A stretch of DNA of 64,000 nt from Panagrolaimus kolymaensis (Eukaryota > Nematoda > Chromadorea > Rhabditida > Panagrolaimidae), in assembly GCA_028622995.1 (NCBI GenBank), contig JAJQJQ010000002.1:11594001-11658000 (forward strand), given 5' to 3'. The notes beneath the pieces were generated by a model. The model was given only the letters and a program-made list of their open reading frames with translations. It was not told where the DNA came from and ran no database searches. How positions within the stretch are numbered: position 1 is the first letter of the stretch; each line of letters opens with the position of its first letter. Shown piece by piece: positions 38,505 to 48,629 of this stretch. Position numbers and translations under genes: made by a program.

Positions 38505-39840
38505 TGTTCTAAAAATATTAAAGGTGTAATAAAGCTAAATATAAATTTGATGAAAAACGTTGAAAGTTGATGAATGCTAAATTTTTTTTGCAAACCTCGA
38601 GAAAACAAAAGTGTGGAAACAAAAAAAATTTGAGGAACGAAACTTTCTTTCTTTTTTTGGCTATGGCTCAACCTTTTGCCAAGTAAGCTGTTACTTTGAA
38701 AATGGTTTGTTTCGTGTTTGAAATTTTTATCAAACTTTTTTGTTAGTTTTTTTTTCTAAAAAAAGCTTTCTATCATTTTTTTTATAAAAAGTAAAAAAGC
38801 TTTTTACATTTTGTTGTTGAATTCAGATTTCCCCTTTTACATTCATTATTAAGTAATGTTTATTGAAAAGCAATAAAAAAGGGTTTCAAAATGGTAAAAA
38901 CAATTTTAAAAAGAGACAAATATAAAGAGTTATTTAATTTTGTGAATTCGCTTTGATAAATTCCTCAACTTTTTTATTATTTTTTTCTTCTCCAAAATTT
39001 TATAGTTAATAAATTAATCTGTGGCCATTCTCATAGTTCATGAACTTTTTTTATGAGAATGGCAACTGATGTTCAAGTAAAATTATATTAAATGATTATG
39101 ATTAAAAAAAATCATGATACAAAATTTTTTTTATGAATATTAACTTCCTTTAGAGTTGTTGGCTGATCAAATAAATAATATACATATAACAAAAAAAAAA
39201 TGAAGAGGAGGCAACAACAAAAAAATGGCTCAAACATGTCGTAACTGAGTAAGCTAGGATACACTTTGCTATTATTTACAACGCTTTATTTTTAATTGTT
39301 TTTTACTAATAAATTTGGTGTTTGTTAGTTCGAGAATTATTCCACCATGAATGGAATGTTAGAAGCTTGAATTTCGAGATTCAATAAAATAAAATTAAAA
39401 ATATTGCGAAGAATAACCATAAAAAGTTAGCTTCAAAACAAAAATTTTGGAATAGCTTTGCTATTTTTTACGCCTCCAGCATGAATGGAACGTTTGAAGC
39501 TTGACTTCCAAAATCGGTCAATAATTTTTCCATTTACAACAAGTTTAAAAATAAAAACAAATTTTCTTAAAACTTTTTTATTTAAACGACAGTAACAAAA
39601 TTTTGTGAAAACACATTGGCAGTGCCATTCAAAAATGACGTATATTTTTTTGTTTGAATTAAACTTCTTACTCAATTTTTTTGTTCTTAACTTAATAATA
39701 ATGCCAACATAAATTGTAAGCAAATTGATTTAATTTAGTTTTATTTAATTATGGAAAAATGAAGGAAAAAAACGTATTTTAAAGGTTTTTTATTTCTAAT
39801 AAAAAGTTTTTACTTTGTCACATTTTTCGTTTTCCTTTTA
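38505..39840. other. Intergenic region, with a 12-bp-stem palindrome at 39024-39063
   Basis: About 1.3 kb of AT-rich DNA. It contains a perfect inverted repeat, GCCATTCTCATA at 39024 and TATGAGAATGGC at 39052, with GTTCATGAAC (itself palindromic) in the loop. A loose direct repeat around ATGAATGGAAYGTT...GAAGCTTGA occurs near 39345 and 39480. The minus-strand open frame 39433-39723 spans the second copy and has no coding features. No gene is supported. Confidence 0.6.
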
Positions 39841-41077
39841 ATGGTCACCTTTTTTATTTTGTTAATTTTTATTTTAGGAGTTTCGAATGTTTTTGGAACA
39901 AATTTATGTTCAGAAAATGATAATAAAGTAAGTAAATATTTTATATACAAAATATCCAAATTTTTATATTACTTTTTTTAGATAATTTTTGATTGTTACA
40001 AAACACATTTTAATTTTTATAATTTCACCTTCGATGATCCGATTTATTATTATTCGCTATTTTATATTTATTCCGATAAACCACCAAATTATTTATGTAA
40101 AAGCTTTGAAAAGTTAACCAATTGTATCGGTCAAAAAAGGTTCAACGACAACAACTGTGTCAACGAGGAATCATTGTCCTCAATTTTAACAGCCAAAGAT
40201 ATTTTATTTATGTATAAACGAAAGAATACTTTTTGCGCATTTTTAACTAAAAGTAAGTCAATAAATTGAAGAAAATTAATGGATAAGTCTCGTATTTTTA
40301 TTGGAAGGATCTCGACACAAAAATATAAAAAAATTTTCGCTTCAAGATTTGGGATTATTAAGTCTAGAATGAAAACCATTTTAACGATTTTAATACAAAA
40401 ATAACTTTAAAAAAATGAAAAAAGAGAAGAATCTTAGTTTTTTTAGGAAAAAAATTTGTAACAAAAAAAGCAAGTTTAAAGTTTTTGGTTCAGGGTCCAG
40501 GATCTCTTTTTTTTGATATTTTCTACCTCCGGCTTTAAAGATGCTTGAAAGAGATAATCAAACCTCGAGAATAAAGAAATAAATTTGATTTAAAAAAATG
40601 AAAAGTTAAACAAACTTTTTTAAATAAAGGGTTTGACATTAAAAATTTAGACTTATAATTTTCGTTTCAAGGATTTAAACTTATTATTTTCATATTTTAT
40701 TAATATTTTTAATATTTTCGCATGAAACATTTAAACTAAAGAAAACTCCATTATTTATGTTTTTAGCCTCATTTGATAATCTCGCTTGTTATTGGGGTGT
40801 AGCATTTGATGCATATTGTAATTTACCCGATCCATTATTTTATCGTCGAAGTCATCGAAATTATAATTGTGAAAAATATCCATCATATATGGATTGTTCG
40901 ATTCAACTTATTTCTTCAGGATGTTCTCCTCAAGCTGGACAAATGCATTGTGAATTTATGAATCAAATGATTTCAACTTATCATTCATATTGCGACGAAT
41001 TACCAATTTTAAATTGTTCAACAAAAATTAATAATTATAAGAAAATTTTTGATGATTATCAAGATACCGTTTTATGA
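39841..41077 (+). CDS. Cysteine-rich secreted or ectodomain gene, DUF19-like (3 exons, 222 aa)
   Basis: Exons 39841-39927, 39982-40252 and 40767-41077 join in phase. Residues 1-20 (MVTFFILLIFILGVSNVFG) are a signal peptide. The mature part has two cysteine-rich modules: one with LCSEN, FDCYKTHF, LCKSFEKLTNCIG, NNCVNEE and FCAFLTK; the other with LACYWGVAFDAYC, NCEKYPSYMDCS, SSGCSPQ and YHSYCDELPILNC. Spacing resembles the nematode DUF19 (T20D4.11-type) domain, but I am not certain. The stop at 41075-41077 overlaps the receptor frame that follows by 26 bp in another phase. The two may be one gene, an extracellular domain fused to a seven-helix receptor, separated by a single-base shift. Intron 2 (514 bp) is long for this genome. 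Confidence 0.65.
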
Positions 41078-42702
41078 TTACGGCGAAACAGCCGTGAATT
41101 TTGAAATAAAAAATTCAATTATAAATGTATTTAATTTTTTTAATTTTTATACTCAATTTTTTTATTTAAGCATTTTTATTGCTTTATTTTTTTCAATGTT
41201 TCGCAAAAATACTAAAAATCATTTGCGAAATTCGTTTTTTTATTTATTTATGTTTCTTCCTTTTTATGATGTAATTGTTTTAATTATTAATTATGCTTCT
41301 CTATATACAATTAGAATGCCAGAAGTAACTACTTCTTTATATTATCTTTTGATTGGATATAAAAATTTTATGCCTGCTTTATTATTGCCGATTTCGCTTA
41401 ATCGATTTACAGCGATTGCATTTCCATTCACTCATAAAAAAGTAAGTTTTTTGTTTTTTTAATTTCTGAAAAATAAAAAACGGTTTCATGCATTTTTTTA
41501 TTGGATAATAAAACTTCTCAAAATTAATATTAAAAAAACATAGATAATTTTTGAATTTTGTATGCGCGATGCTAAGAATTTTTGCAGCAAACCTATTTTT
41601 TGTATTTTTTTTAAGATAAAAATAGCAAAATTTACTTTTCATTTAAAAATAAGGATTTCCAAAATCACGTCAGCTCAATTTATAAATCAAAAATAAACTT
41701 AAAGAAATACAAATTTAGATTATCAAATTATTGTATTTATAAGTACGATTATGTTTTTTTGGAAAACAACTCTGGAAATTTAATTTTCTGTAAATTCGAT
41801 AATTTTAATTTAAAAAAATTGTGTTTTGTTTCCATTTGTTTTTCTTGGCTTTTTCTAATTCCAAAAACAAATATTTGGCAAATAAATATAAAAATACACT
41901 ATAAATAATTATTATTTATTTTTGTTGCCATTTTTTTTTCAGCTACCAGGAACTCTTTTGAAAATTTTAAAGAAAAGAAAAATACATAGAACTCACACAC
42001 AGAAAAAAAAGACAAATAAAATTTAATTAAATTATAGTGTAGGCAAAAAAAACCACATAGATTTATTATTCGAGGAAATAAATATGGTTGCCAAAAAGTT
42101 GTTTTTATAGAAGTACCACATTATTAAATTTAAAATAAATGGCTATAATTATGGGTAATTTTGTGGTTTGTTTTTTTACACTTTTTTTCTTCCAAGCGTA
42201 GTTAAGTTTTTTCGAAAATAAAAATTAAGGAGAAAAGCGATACTGTAATGGGTGTTAAATGGATAAATAAATAGTGCAAATTTTGTTTATTAAATTTTTA
42301 TTATTAAACTTTTTTTCTTTCCAGAATATCATTATTTTTTAAATACAAAATGTCTTCTCCTCTTCATGGTGGCTATACCGTTGCTTTATATAAGACGCCG
42401 AAATAAATAAAGTTTTGCAACTTTGTCTGAATCGGATTTATATTAAAATCTTCCTCAGCCGAGTTTCACCCACTAAAAACACTAAATTTCTGTTTTTTTC
42501 CTCACGACTTTGGGTCAGGTGATGAAACACATACTTTTCTGTTTTTTTCCTCACGGTTTTGGTTCGGAATGAAAAACGCGTTTCTACAACCATTTTAATT
42601 TGCCGATTTTTGGCCATCTTCGAAATCGGGTTTAAACGTTGAAAAGATGCATAAATGAGGCAATATTAAGAAAAAACATGTAATTTTTCAAAACGTGTAA
42701 AT

Positions 42703-43001
42703 ATTTACAAAATTTATGGATTTTTGGATGTGAGAATTGGTCAGAATGTAAAATCAAACAATTTTGTTGTTTTTCCTCAACTTCCTAATTGAGGCAATCC
42801 TCCCTGAGAATTTTGCCTCAACTACACTTTCCATTGAGGCAATCCTCCCTGAGAATTTTGCCTCAGAAAGAGGCAAAATAAGCAAAAATGGTAAGAGGAC
42901 TCGAACCCGGAATTCACCGGGTACAAGGCAAACGGAATAACAATTGCACCATTGAAACAATGAAATCATAATGGTGGTTCTTAAACACACCAAAACTATG
43001 A
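42703..43001 (-). repeat. Inner inverted-repeat arm, left
   Basis: This ~299-bp segment is the near-identical reverse complement of 43682-43980. It contains two copies of a TGAGGCAA...TTGCCTCA near-palindrome and, on the minus strand, pol III box A-like (near 42941-42951) and box B-like (42897-42907) sequences. Box A in this arm has one change from the right arm. Confidence 0.9.
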
Positions 43002-43150
43002 GAAGCATGGTTAAACAATGTTTTTATTATCCACTTATACCTTTTCTAATAACCAATCAATGCAAATGAATAACAAACATTTATTTTTCTAACAAGTAAA
43101 TAACCAACAAGTAAAAAAACAATAATCCTTAAGAAATTATAAAAAACGTT

Positions 43151-43633
43151 TCATACATCACTCTCTTCTTCATCATTTTCATTTCTTTCATTGTCAGAAA
43201 TATTTACAGAAGCTGCTTTATCAGTTATCAAAATCTTTTCAACATTATCCAAACAAATTTCATTGCCAATTACACCGACTTTTTCAAAGTACGAAAGTTT
43301 CATCAAAAAATTTTTACTGCCTATAATGATTTAAATGAGATAAGAAGTTATAATATATCAATTACCTTCTAAGTTTAAATTCAAGACTAAAGCGTTGTTG
43401 TATTCTTTAGCAAAGCGTGCAAATATTGACAAATCTTCTACGCTTACAATTTTGGCTAAACTGGAATTACGTTCAGATGCCAACGTTGTCAAGAATATAA
43501 TTACGATTACACACGTCAAATACAAAAAGACAGAATAAAAACCACGAAAAATAAAGCAGACAGATCCAATAATAAAAAAATGAAAACCTTTAAATTTTCC
43601 AACTTGGATAGCAAGAATTCGCTTAGCATACAT
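43151..43633 (-). CDS. Small membrane/secreted protein carried by the foldback element (2 exons, 145 aa)
   Basis: Exons 43633-43366 and 43320-43151 join in phase (donor GTAATT, acceptor TTATAG). The N-terminal third has a long hydrophobic segment (FIIGSVCFIFRG, FLYLTCVIVIIFLTTLA), suggesting one or two membrane spans or an internal signal anchor. The rest is soluble (SVEDLSIFARFAKEY, LMKLSYFEKVGVIGNEI) and ends in an acidic tail (NENDEEESDV). I recognise no family. It fills the core between the inverted-repeat arms, so it is either captured host sequence or a gene intrinsic to the element. It has no transposase features. Confidence 0.6.
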
Positions 43634-43681
43634 TTTGCCAATAAAGCTTGTTTTAGGTGTTTTTTCTTGGAAACAAATTTT

Positions 43682-43980
43682 TCATGGTTTCGGTGTGTTT
43701 AAGAACCACCATTATGATTTCATTGTTTCAATGGTGCAATGGTTATTCCGTTTGCCTTGTACCCGGTGAATTCCGGGTTCGAGTCCTCTTACCATTTTTG
43801 CTTATTTTGCCTCTTTCTGAGGCAAAATTCTCAGGGAGGATTGCCTCAATGGAAAGTGTAGTTGAGGCAAAATTCTCAGGGAGGATTGCCTCAATTAGGA
43901 AGTTGAGGAAAAACAACAAAATTCTTTGATTTTACATTCTGACCAATTCTCACATCCAAAAATCCATAAATTTTGTAAAT
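43682..43980 (+). repeat. Inner inverted-repeat arm, right
   Basis: Mirror of 42703-43001. Reading on the plus strand it carries the tRNA-like block and then the GGCAAAATTCTCAGGGAGGA units. The palindromic half-units would let each arm fold on itself as well as with the other arm. Confidence 0.9.
43722..43795 (+). ncRNA. tRNA-like sequence with pol III boxes (SINE-like, degenerate)
   Basis: Box A TGGTGCAATGG (43732-43742) matches TRGYNNANNNG. Box B GGTTCGAGTCC (43776-43786) matches GWTCRANNC within it. They lie 34 bp apart, as in tRNA genes. The block between (CGTTTGCCTTGTACC) resembles an anticodon arm with loop CTTGTAC, so a Thr-like TGT anticodon. The T-stem and acceptor stem pair poorly, so this is not a functional tRNA gene. 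A mirror copy lies on the minus strand at about 42888-42958. It is best read as a tRNA-derived or SINE-like promoter. Confidence 0.6.
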
Positions 43981-45040
43981 TTTCCTCACGATTTCACCTT
44001 TTTTCAAAATTTTCCATTTTTTGAATCTGAGAATTTTTTTTGAGGCAAATTTAAAGAAAAATCGTAAAACCTATTCCGACCAAAAGTCTTGAGGAAAAAA
44101 ACACAAAAGTACCTTTTTGAGCATCCGAACCAAAACCGTGAGGAAAATATCATGTTTGAACCACTTTCGACGAGTGAGATTTTTTTCCGACTGCTTTTTC
44201 AAAAAACCATGGAAATTTTCAAAGTGTGTAATTTTGAAAGAAAAAAGTTCGAATTTGACAAAGTTGCAAAAGTTTATTTATTTTGGCGTCTTATATATCG
44301 AAAATCATCAAATTAAATTATCTGCTGATAATGATATTAATTCAACATTTTTATTTCCAAATATTTATGAAAATATGGCATTTTCTTTGACAAGTTTTAA
44401 ATTTATGTTTAAAGATCCAATCAAAGCTATGATTTTTATATTTCCTGATCATTCTTTCAAAGTTCAAAATTTACAAAAAAGCTGTCAAAATTTTTGTAAA
44501 GAAAATGGAATATTTTGTTATTTTTTATCCCTCTTTCAATTGGGAGTTGCTGGCGTTATGAATGTTGCATCCTTTAAAGTTTGGAGAAAATTAAAAAGTC
44601 AAATATTATTTTTTTCACCTCAAACCAAGCGAATGCATAATCAAATGACGAAAGCTATGATTTTACAAGTTTTTTTTTTGAATAAAATTTTTAAAAGAAA
44701 ACAAAAAAATATATTTTTGGGTTTTTTAGGCCATTGTTCCTTTAATTTTAATATTAATTCCAATTGGAACCGCAGTTATTGTAACTTTTGCTTATGAAGA
44801 TGTGCCAGGATTGGGAATGATTTTAAACATTTTTTGTTGCTGGTAAAAAATATTTCAATTTCAAACTGAAACTTTTATTATAATTTTTTTAAATTTAGGA
44901 TCCCTGTCGCGAATCCTTTGGTAACTATCATCTCAATTAAAGTTTATCGAATTACAATAATTAAATGGTTGCGTTATTGTTTTCGAAAATGCAACAAAAA
45001 AGTTTCTCCGATAATTCATATTACTTCTTTAAAATCTTAA

Positions 45041-45724
45041 TACATATCTGTAGTTAAGAGACAAACAGCGAATGTACAGCGGAAGAAACACAAAATTTAT
45101 TTTACAAATTTATTTGTAAATATGTTCATAAAAATATTATTACATTATTGTCATCTTCATATTTAGGCTCTTTAATTTATCCCCCTAAAAAATTAATTAT
45201 TTCTAATTTATGTATTATCAAAAAAATAATTCCATAATCTTCTCTTGCTTCATAACTTGATAAAATTTGGTTTCAAAACATTAAATTTTTTTGGGAAAGA
45301 TGTTGTTTAACAAGATTTAATAAAGTTGTTTATCTGCACAAAAGTTTAAAGTTAAAAATAAAATAAAACTTTGGTTATTTACAGTTGTTGTTGTTGTAAT
45401 TCCCTAAATATTTTTATACGATTTGAATCATTGATGTCGGGTTTTAAGAGATTAGCGTTGGTAATCAAAGCACGAATACCAATTTAAGCTTTTTGTTTAC
45501 AATGGAAATTTTTTTATAACCCTTCGCTACCCATGATTTTGCAGAATTCAAAACAAAAAAACAAGCCAATTACTGATAAGCATCGATAGTTGTTTTTAAT
45601 GTATAGTTTGAGCAAAAAGAAGCACGAGAAAGGTCATTTTTTTAAATAAGTATACATTCACAAATTTCATTTAGAGTAAGTATAAATAGTTTTTTGAGGA
45701 AGTATTTTTTTCACTGCAAAAAAA
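45041..45724. other. Intergenic region upstream of the CUB-like gene
   Basis: AT-rich DNA with the receptor 3' end (AATAAA-like signals near 45320-45365) and the presumed promoter of the CUB-like gene. No ORF or repeat is supported. Confidence 0.5.
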
Positions 45725-47705
45725 ATGGTTAAAGATTTTTTAAGGTTTTTTATTTTTTGTGCTTTATTCAGAATATGTTTTTCGGAAACTGTAATATGCG
45801 ATTCCACAAAACAAATAATTTTAAATGAAGATGAAGTTTTCTTCTTTGAATCACCAAATTATCCAAAATCAATGGACCGAGAGTTGGAGGAAAATTGTAT
45901 ATTACAAGTTAAGGGCGTTTCTGATAAAGTAAGTTACAATTCAAAATTAACATTTCTCCTTCGTTTGAAAATTTTTTTATTTCTTTAAACATAACTAATA
46001 ATTAAATTCCAAAAATTTTAAGGATAATTTGAAACTTATTTTTGTTATCACCAAAGGAATTTTTCCTGAAGGACAAATAACATATGGTCAAGAAGAAATG
46101 CAAGTCGCATTCATATATAAATACTTTTAAAAAACGATAGATTAAAAGTTTAGGACATTAATAAATACAAGAGAATCGAATGTTGTTTCTCTTTCTATTA
46201 ATCAACCTTCTTTTACATTTTCATTTACTGAAGTAACATTTAATTCCACATTAGAAACGATATTAAAGGGTTTTGTAACCTTTGAAGCTGAATCAAAATA
46301 TCATTGTCCTTTATCAAATAAAATTTCACCCTATGTTTTTACAAATGAATCTGAAATTTTTCATTTACGAACTTCATATACTTTTGATCCCACAAGTATG
46401 GCTAATAATGAAATATATGAACAAGGAAAAAACGCAGATATTCTTAAATATTATGCTGATGAAGAATTACTTTATCCTAGCGAGATTTCAATTTCTGGAG
46501 TATACGTTTTCCTTCCACATGAAAGCGATTCAAATTTAACATGGACTTTCACAAGCGATGAAAATGTTTTAAGTAAAGGATTTAAAATAGGTTTTGAAAA
46601 CATCGGTGAGTAATAAAATTTTTTGCTTTAGTTTTTATCTTATAAATTTTATTTTTTTTTTAGAATGTGAATGCGCTAATTCAGAAATAACCATTCCATG
46701 CGATGGAGAGCCACACAATTTTTATATAACGAAAACTGAAAGTCATCATTATTGTGTTGACAAAGAGTGCATTTATAAAGTAAGAAAGCTTTTAATTCTT
46801 TAAAAAAAACCTAATAAAAATTTAGATAATGATAAATGAATCTTGCCAAAATAAATATGCTTCGCTTCAAATTAATTTTAATTTAGCCAATGTTTATTAT
46901 GATAATTTTCAAGTTGAATCTGATGGAGAAATTTTAATAAACGTCACAGGTATTCCGGATGATGCTTTTAAAAGAAAGAGTCAAGTTGCTTTAATTTCAT
47001 CAAATCGAACAACAACAACGCTAAAATTCGAATCATCTTCGAATTTGAAACAATTTAATGATATTCTTGAAGTTGGACGTTTCATTTTAATTGCAACTTC
47101 GCTTGATGGCAAAATATTTTTTGCTTTTTGCAATTTTATTTAACTTTTAAATTCAGCACCCATAAAATTGGAAGAAAGAATTGTAGACACTCATAAGCCA
47201 GTTGATTTGCAAATTGATTCAATGCCGCCGAATTCATATGTAACAGTTAAATTATCAGATGAATTAATAAAACAAAATGATACCCTTCGAATATTTTATA
47301 TTGCATCAAATATTGAATTTATGTTACAATGCATAACCATTTATAATAACGAAGATTTGAAAGGTTTAATACCTCTTCCAGGATATTCGTATGAGTTTTA
47401 TAAAATTTTTATTGGTATATTTAAAAAAACTTATTTTAGTATGACTTTTGTTGTTGGAACTTCAATTACTATTTATAAACATATTAAATGTGAAACAGAA
47501 TCGATTGAATTTTTAATAACACCGAAAAACAGTAAATTTTAAAAAACTTGGGTGAAAATTATTTTATTTTTTAGGTCATTCAAATAATTGCATGCTAAAG
47601 AACACTGTTTTACAACTTCCTGATATACTTGAAAAAAATAAAAATATTTCGATGGTTTCCAATCCTTTTTTTTCACGCGAATTTACATTAATTAGTAGTG
47701 TTTCA
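45725..47705 (+). CDS. CUB-like secreted protein, 5' exons of a gene split by Helitrons
   Basis: Exons: 45725-45928, 46023-46103, 46149-46605, 46664-46779, 46826-47108, 47157-47531, 47575-47705 (the last cut by the Helitrons). A signal peptide (FLRFFIFCALFRICFS) leads into a CUB-like start: VICDSTKQIILNEDEVFFF, SPNYPKSMDRE, ENCILQV. A second cysteine module follows (ECECANSEITIPCDGEP, HHYCVDKECIYK, NESCQNKY) with beta-rich, N-glycosylatable sequence. The junction 47108/47157 requires a GC donor. The acceptor at 46148 (AAAAG) is weak. Codons continue in frame from 47705 to 57467 once the mobile DNA is removed. Nematode CUB-like proteins are secreted and often linked to intestinal defence, and that role is only inferred here. 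Confidence 0.72.
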
Positions 47706-47716
47706 CAAGAACATTG

Positions 47717-47739
47717 GGGCCTTACCTTCGGTAAGTCCC
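47717..47739 (-). other. 3' terminal hairpin of Helitron 1
   Basis: Six paired bases CTTACC/GGTAAG with a GAA loop, then one mismatch and three more G-C pairs. Helitrons typically have such a hairpin about 10-12 bp from the 3' end, where it acts as the termination signal. The same hairpin is at 56033-56055 in Helitron 2. Confidence 0.85.
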
Positions 47740-48069
47740 TCAAACTAAAACAATCATTTTATAAAAAAGAAAATCTACGGAACCGTTAAATATTTACGAC
47801 AACAAAAAAATAATACAATATGAATGAATTGAGAAAACGCTACATCCAAACAATTAGAACAACATAAACAATAACAAACAAATTGCTGAGTATTGGTTTA
47901 TTAAAGTGCATTACTGTAAACAGTAATAACTTCAATAGTAAGCCTCCAAACCTCGTCAAGGTTCACAGCATATTGGAGGATAGTTGTTTGTTTTTTGGTC
48001 AACAACACCCTTTAAAAGGGCAAAGAAACCCCATCGTATTCGTACGTAGGTGCAATAAACACATATAAC

Positions 48070-48622
48070 TATACCAGGTATTAAAATGTCAACAATGCGC
48101 TATGTTAAGCATGTGGCTCACCTGAGGTGATTTAAGCAAGCACCTCATACTTACATCCGAGGAAGCGCGCATTTATCCCATAAATAGGCATGACATTTCG
48201 TACTTGCTACTAATATGGCCTTGTATATATGGTCAAGCCGCAACTCATCGCTGACATAAACTCATCGTAAAACTCTTATTGCTTGAACTACTATTGTCGC
48301 ATTCTCCTGAAAACATCATGACGCAACTTTTCTCGTTTATAAGGAAAATAAAACCCTTTAAAAAGGTCAAAAAAATCCTATCTCTTATTATACGCAACGC
48401 TAATGCAATTATTACGTATGATCCTACCAAGTATTAGAATGTCAACAATGCGATTTGTTAAGCATGAGGCTCACCTGAGGTGATTTAAGCGTAATGCACC
48501 AAATACTTGCTTCCGAGGAAGCACACATTTATCCCATAAAATAGGCATGACATCTCGTACTTGCTACTGATAAGACCTTGTAAACATGCTAAAAACGCAA
48601 CTCATCGCTGTAACAAACGCAA
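48070..48622. repeat. Two direct ~195-bp repeats in the Helitron 3' region
   Basis: The segment 48070-48262 recurs at 48425-48620 with moderate divergence. Shared stretches are ATGTCAACAATGCG, CTCACCTGAGGTGATTTAAGC, TTTATCCCATAAA, AGGCATGACAT, TCGTACTTGCTACT and CAACTCATCGCTG. CTCACCTGAGGTGA is itself an inverted repeat. The copies lie between the RepHel stop and the 3' terminus. They are non-coding, possibly regulatory or a leftover duplication. Confidence 0.85.
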
Positions 48623-48629
48623 CTTCATT

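Larger units (their letters stand above)
42391..44293. mobile_element. Long-TIR (foldback-type) DNA element inserted in a receptor exon, 1903 bp
   Basis: The left end TAAGACGCCGAAATAAATAAA-like sequence is mirrored at the right end (TTTATTTATTTTGGCGTCTTA, reversed), with TATA on both sides (42387-42390 and 44294-44297). Similarity between the arms is patchy in the outer ~300 bp. It is near-perfect between 42703-43001 and 43682-43980, which includes a duplicated GAGGCAATCCTCCCTGAG palindrome-like unit and a tRNA-like piece. The arms thus total about 600 bp each around a 680-bp core that carries one small gene. No transposase is present, so it must be mobilised in trans. The TATA (or TA) duplication alone does not settle the superfamily. 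Confidence 0.85.
41052..45040 (+). pseudogene. Serpentine (7TM) receptor gene split by a transposon
   Basis: This is a nematode-type chemoreceptor-like GPCR. Coding blocks are 41052-41441, 42325-42390 plus 44298-44668, 44730-44842 and 44899-45040. Features in order: a TM1-like stretch (FFYLSIFIALFFSMF), FLPFYDVIVLIINYASL, NRFTAIAFPFTHKK at the end of TM3, LLLFMVAIPLLYIENH (TM4), FCYFLSLFQLGVAGV (TM5), AIVPLILILIPIG (TM6) and IPVANPLVTIISIKVYR (TM7). TM4 is cut by the 1903-bp element at 42391-44293. Removing it with one TATA copy restores the codon series. The phase of the first block (0) does not match the next exon (needs 1), so either a small exon in the 883-bp intron is missing from my model or there is a second frameshift. 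The receptor class is not assigned. As it stands the gene is probably dead. Confidence 0.7.

Noticed and set aside
43722..43795. Functional tRNA-Thr gene
   Set aside because: Box A and box B are good, but the T-stem and acceptor stem do not pair, and a mirrored copy lies in the other arm.
42391..44293. Treating the receptor split as a large ordinary intron
   Set aside because: The borders are TATA with inverted ends rather than splice sites, and the frame rejoins exactly at the TATA.
47592..47789. Stand-alone 65-aa ORF
   Set aside because: Its first part is the cut exon of the CUB-like gene and its last part is Helitron 3' sequence.
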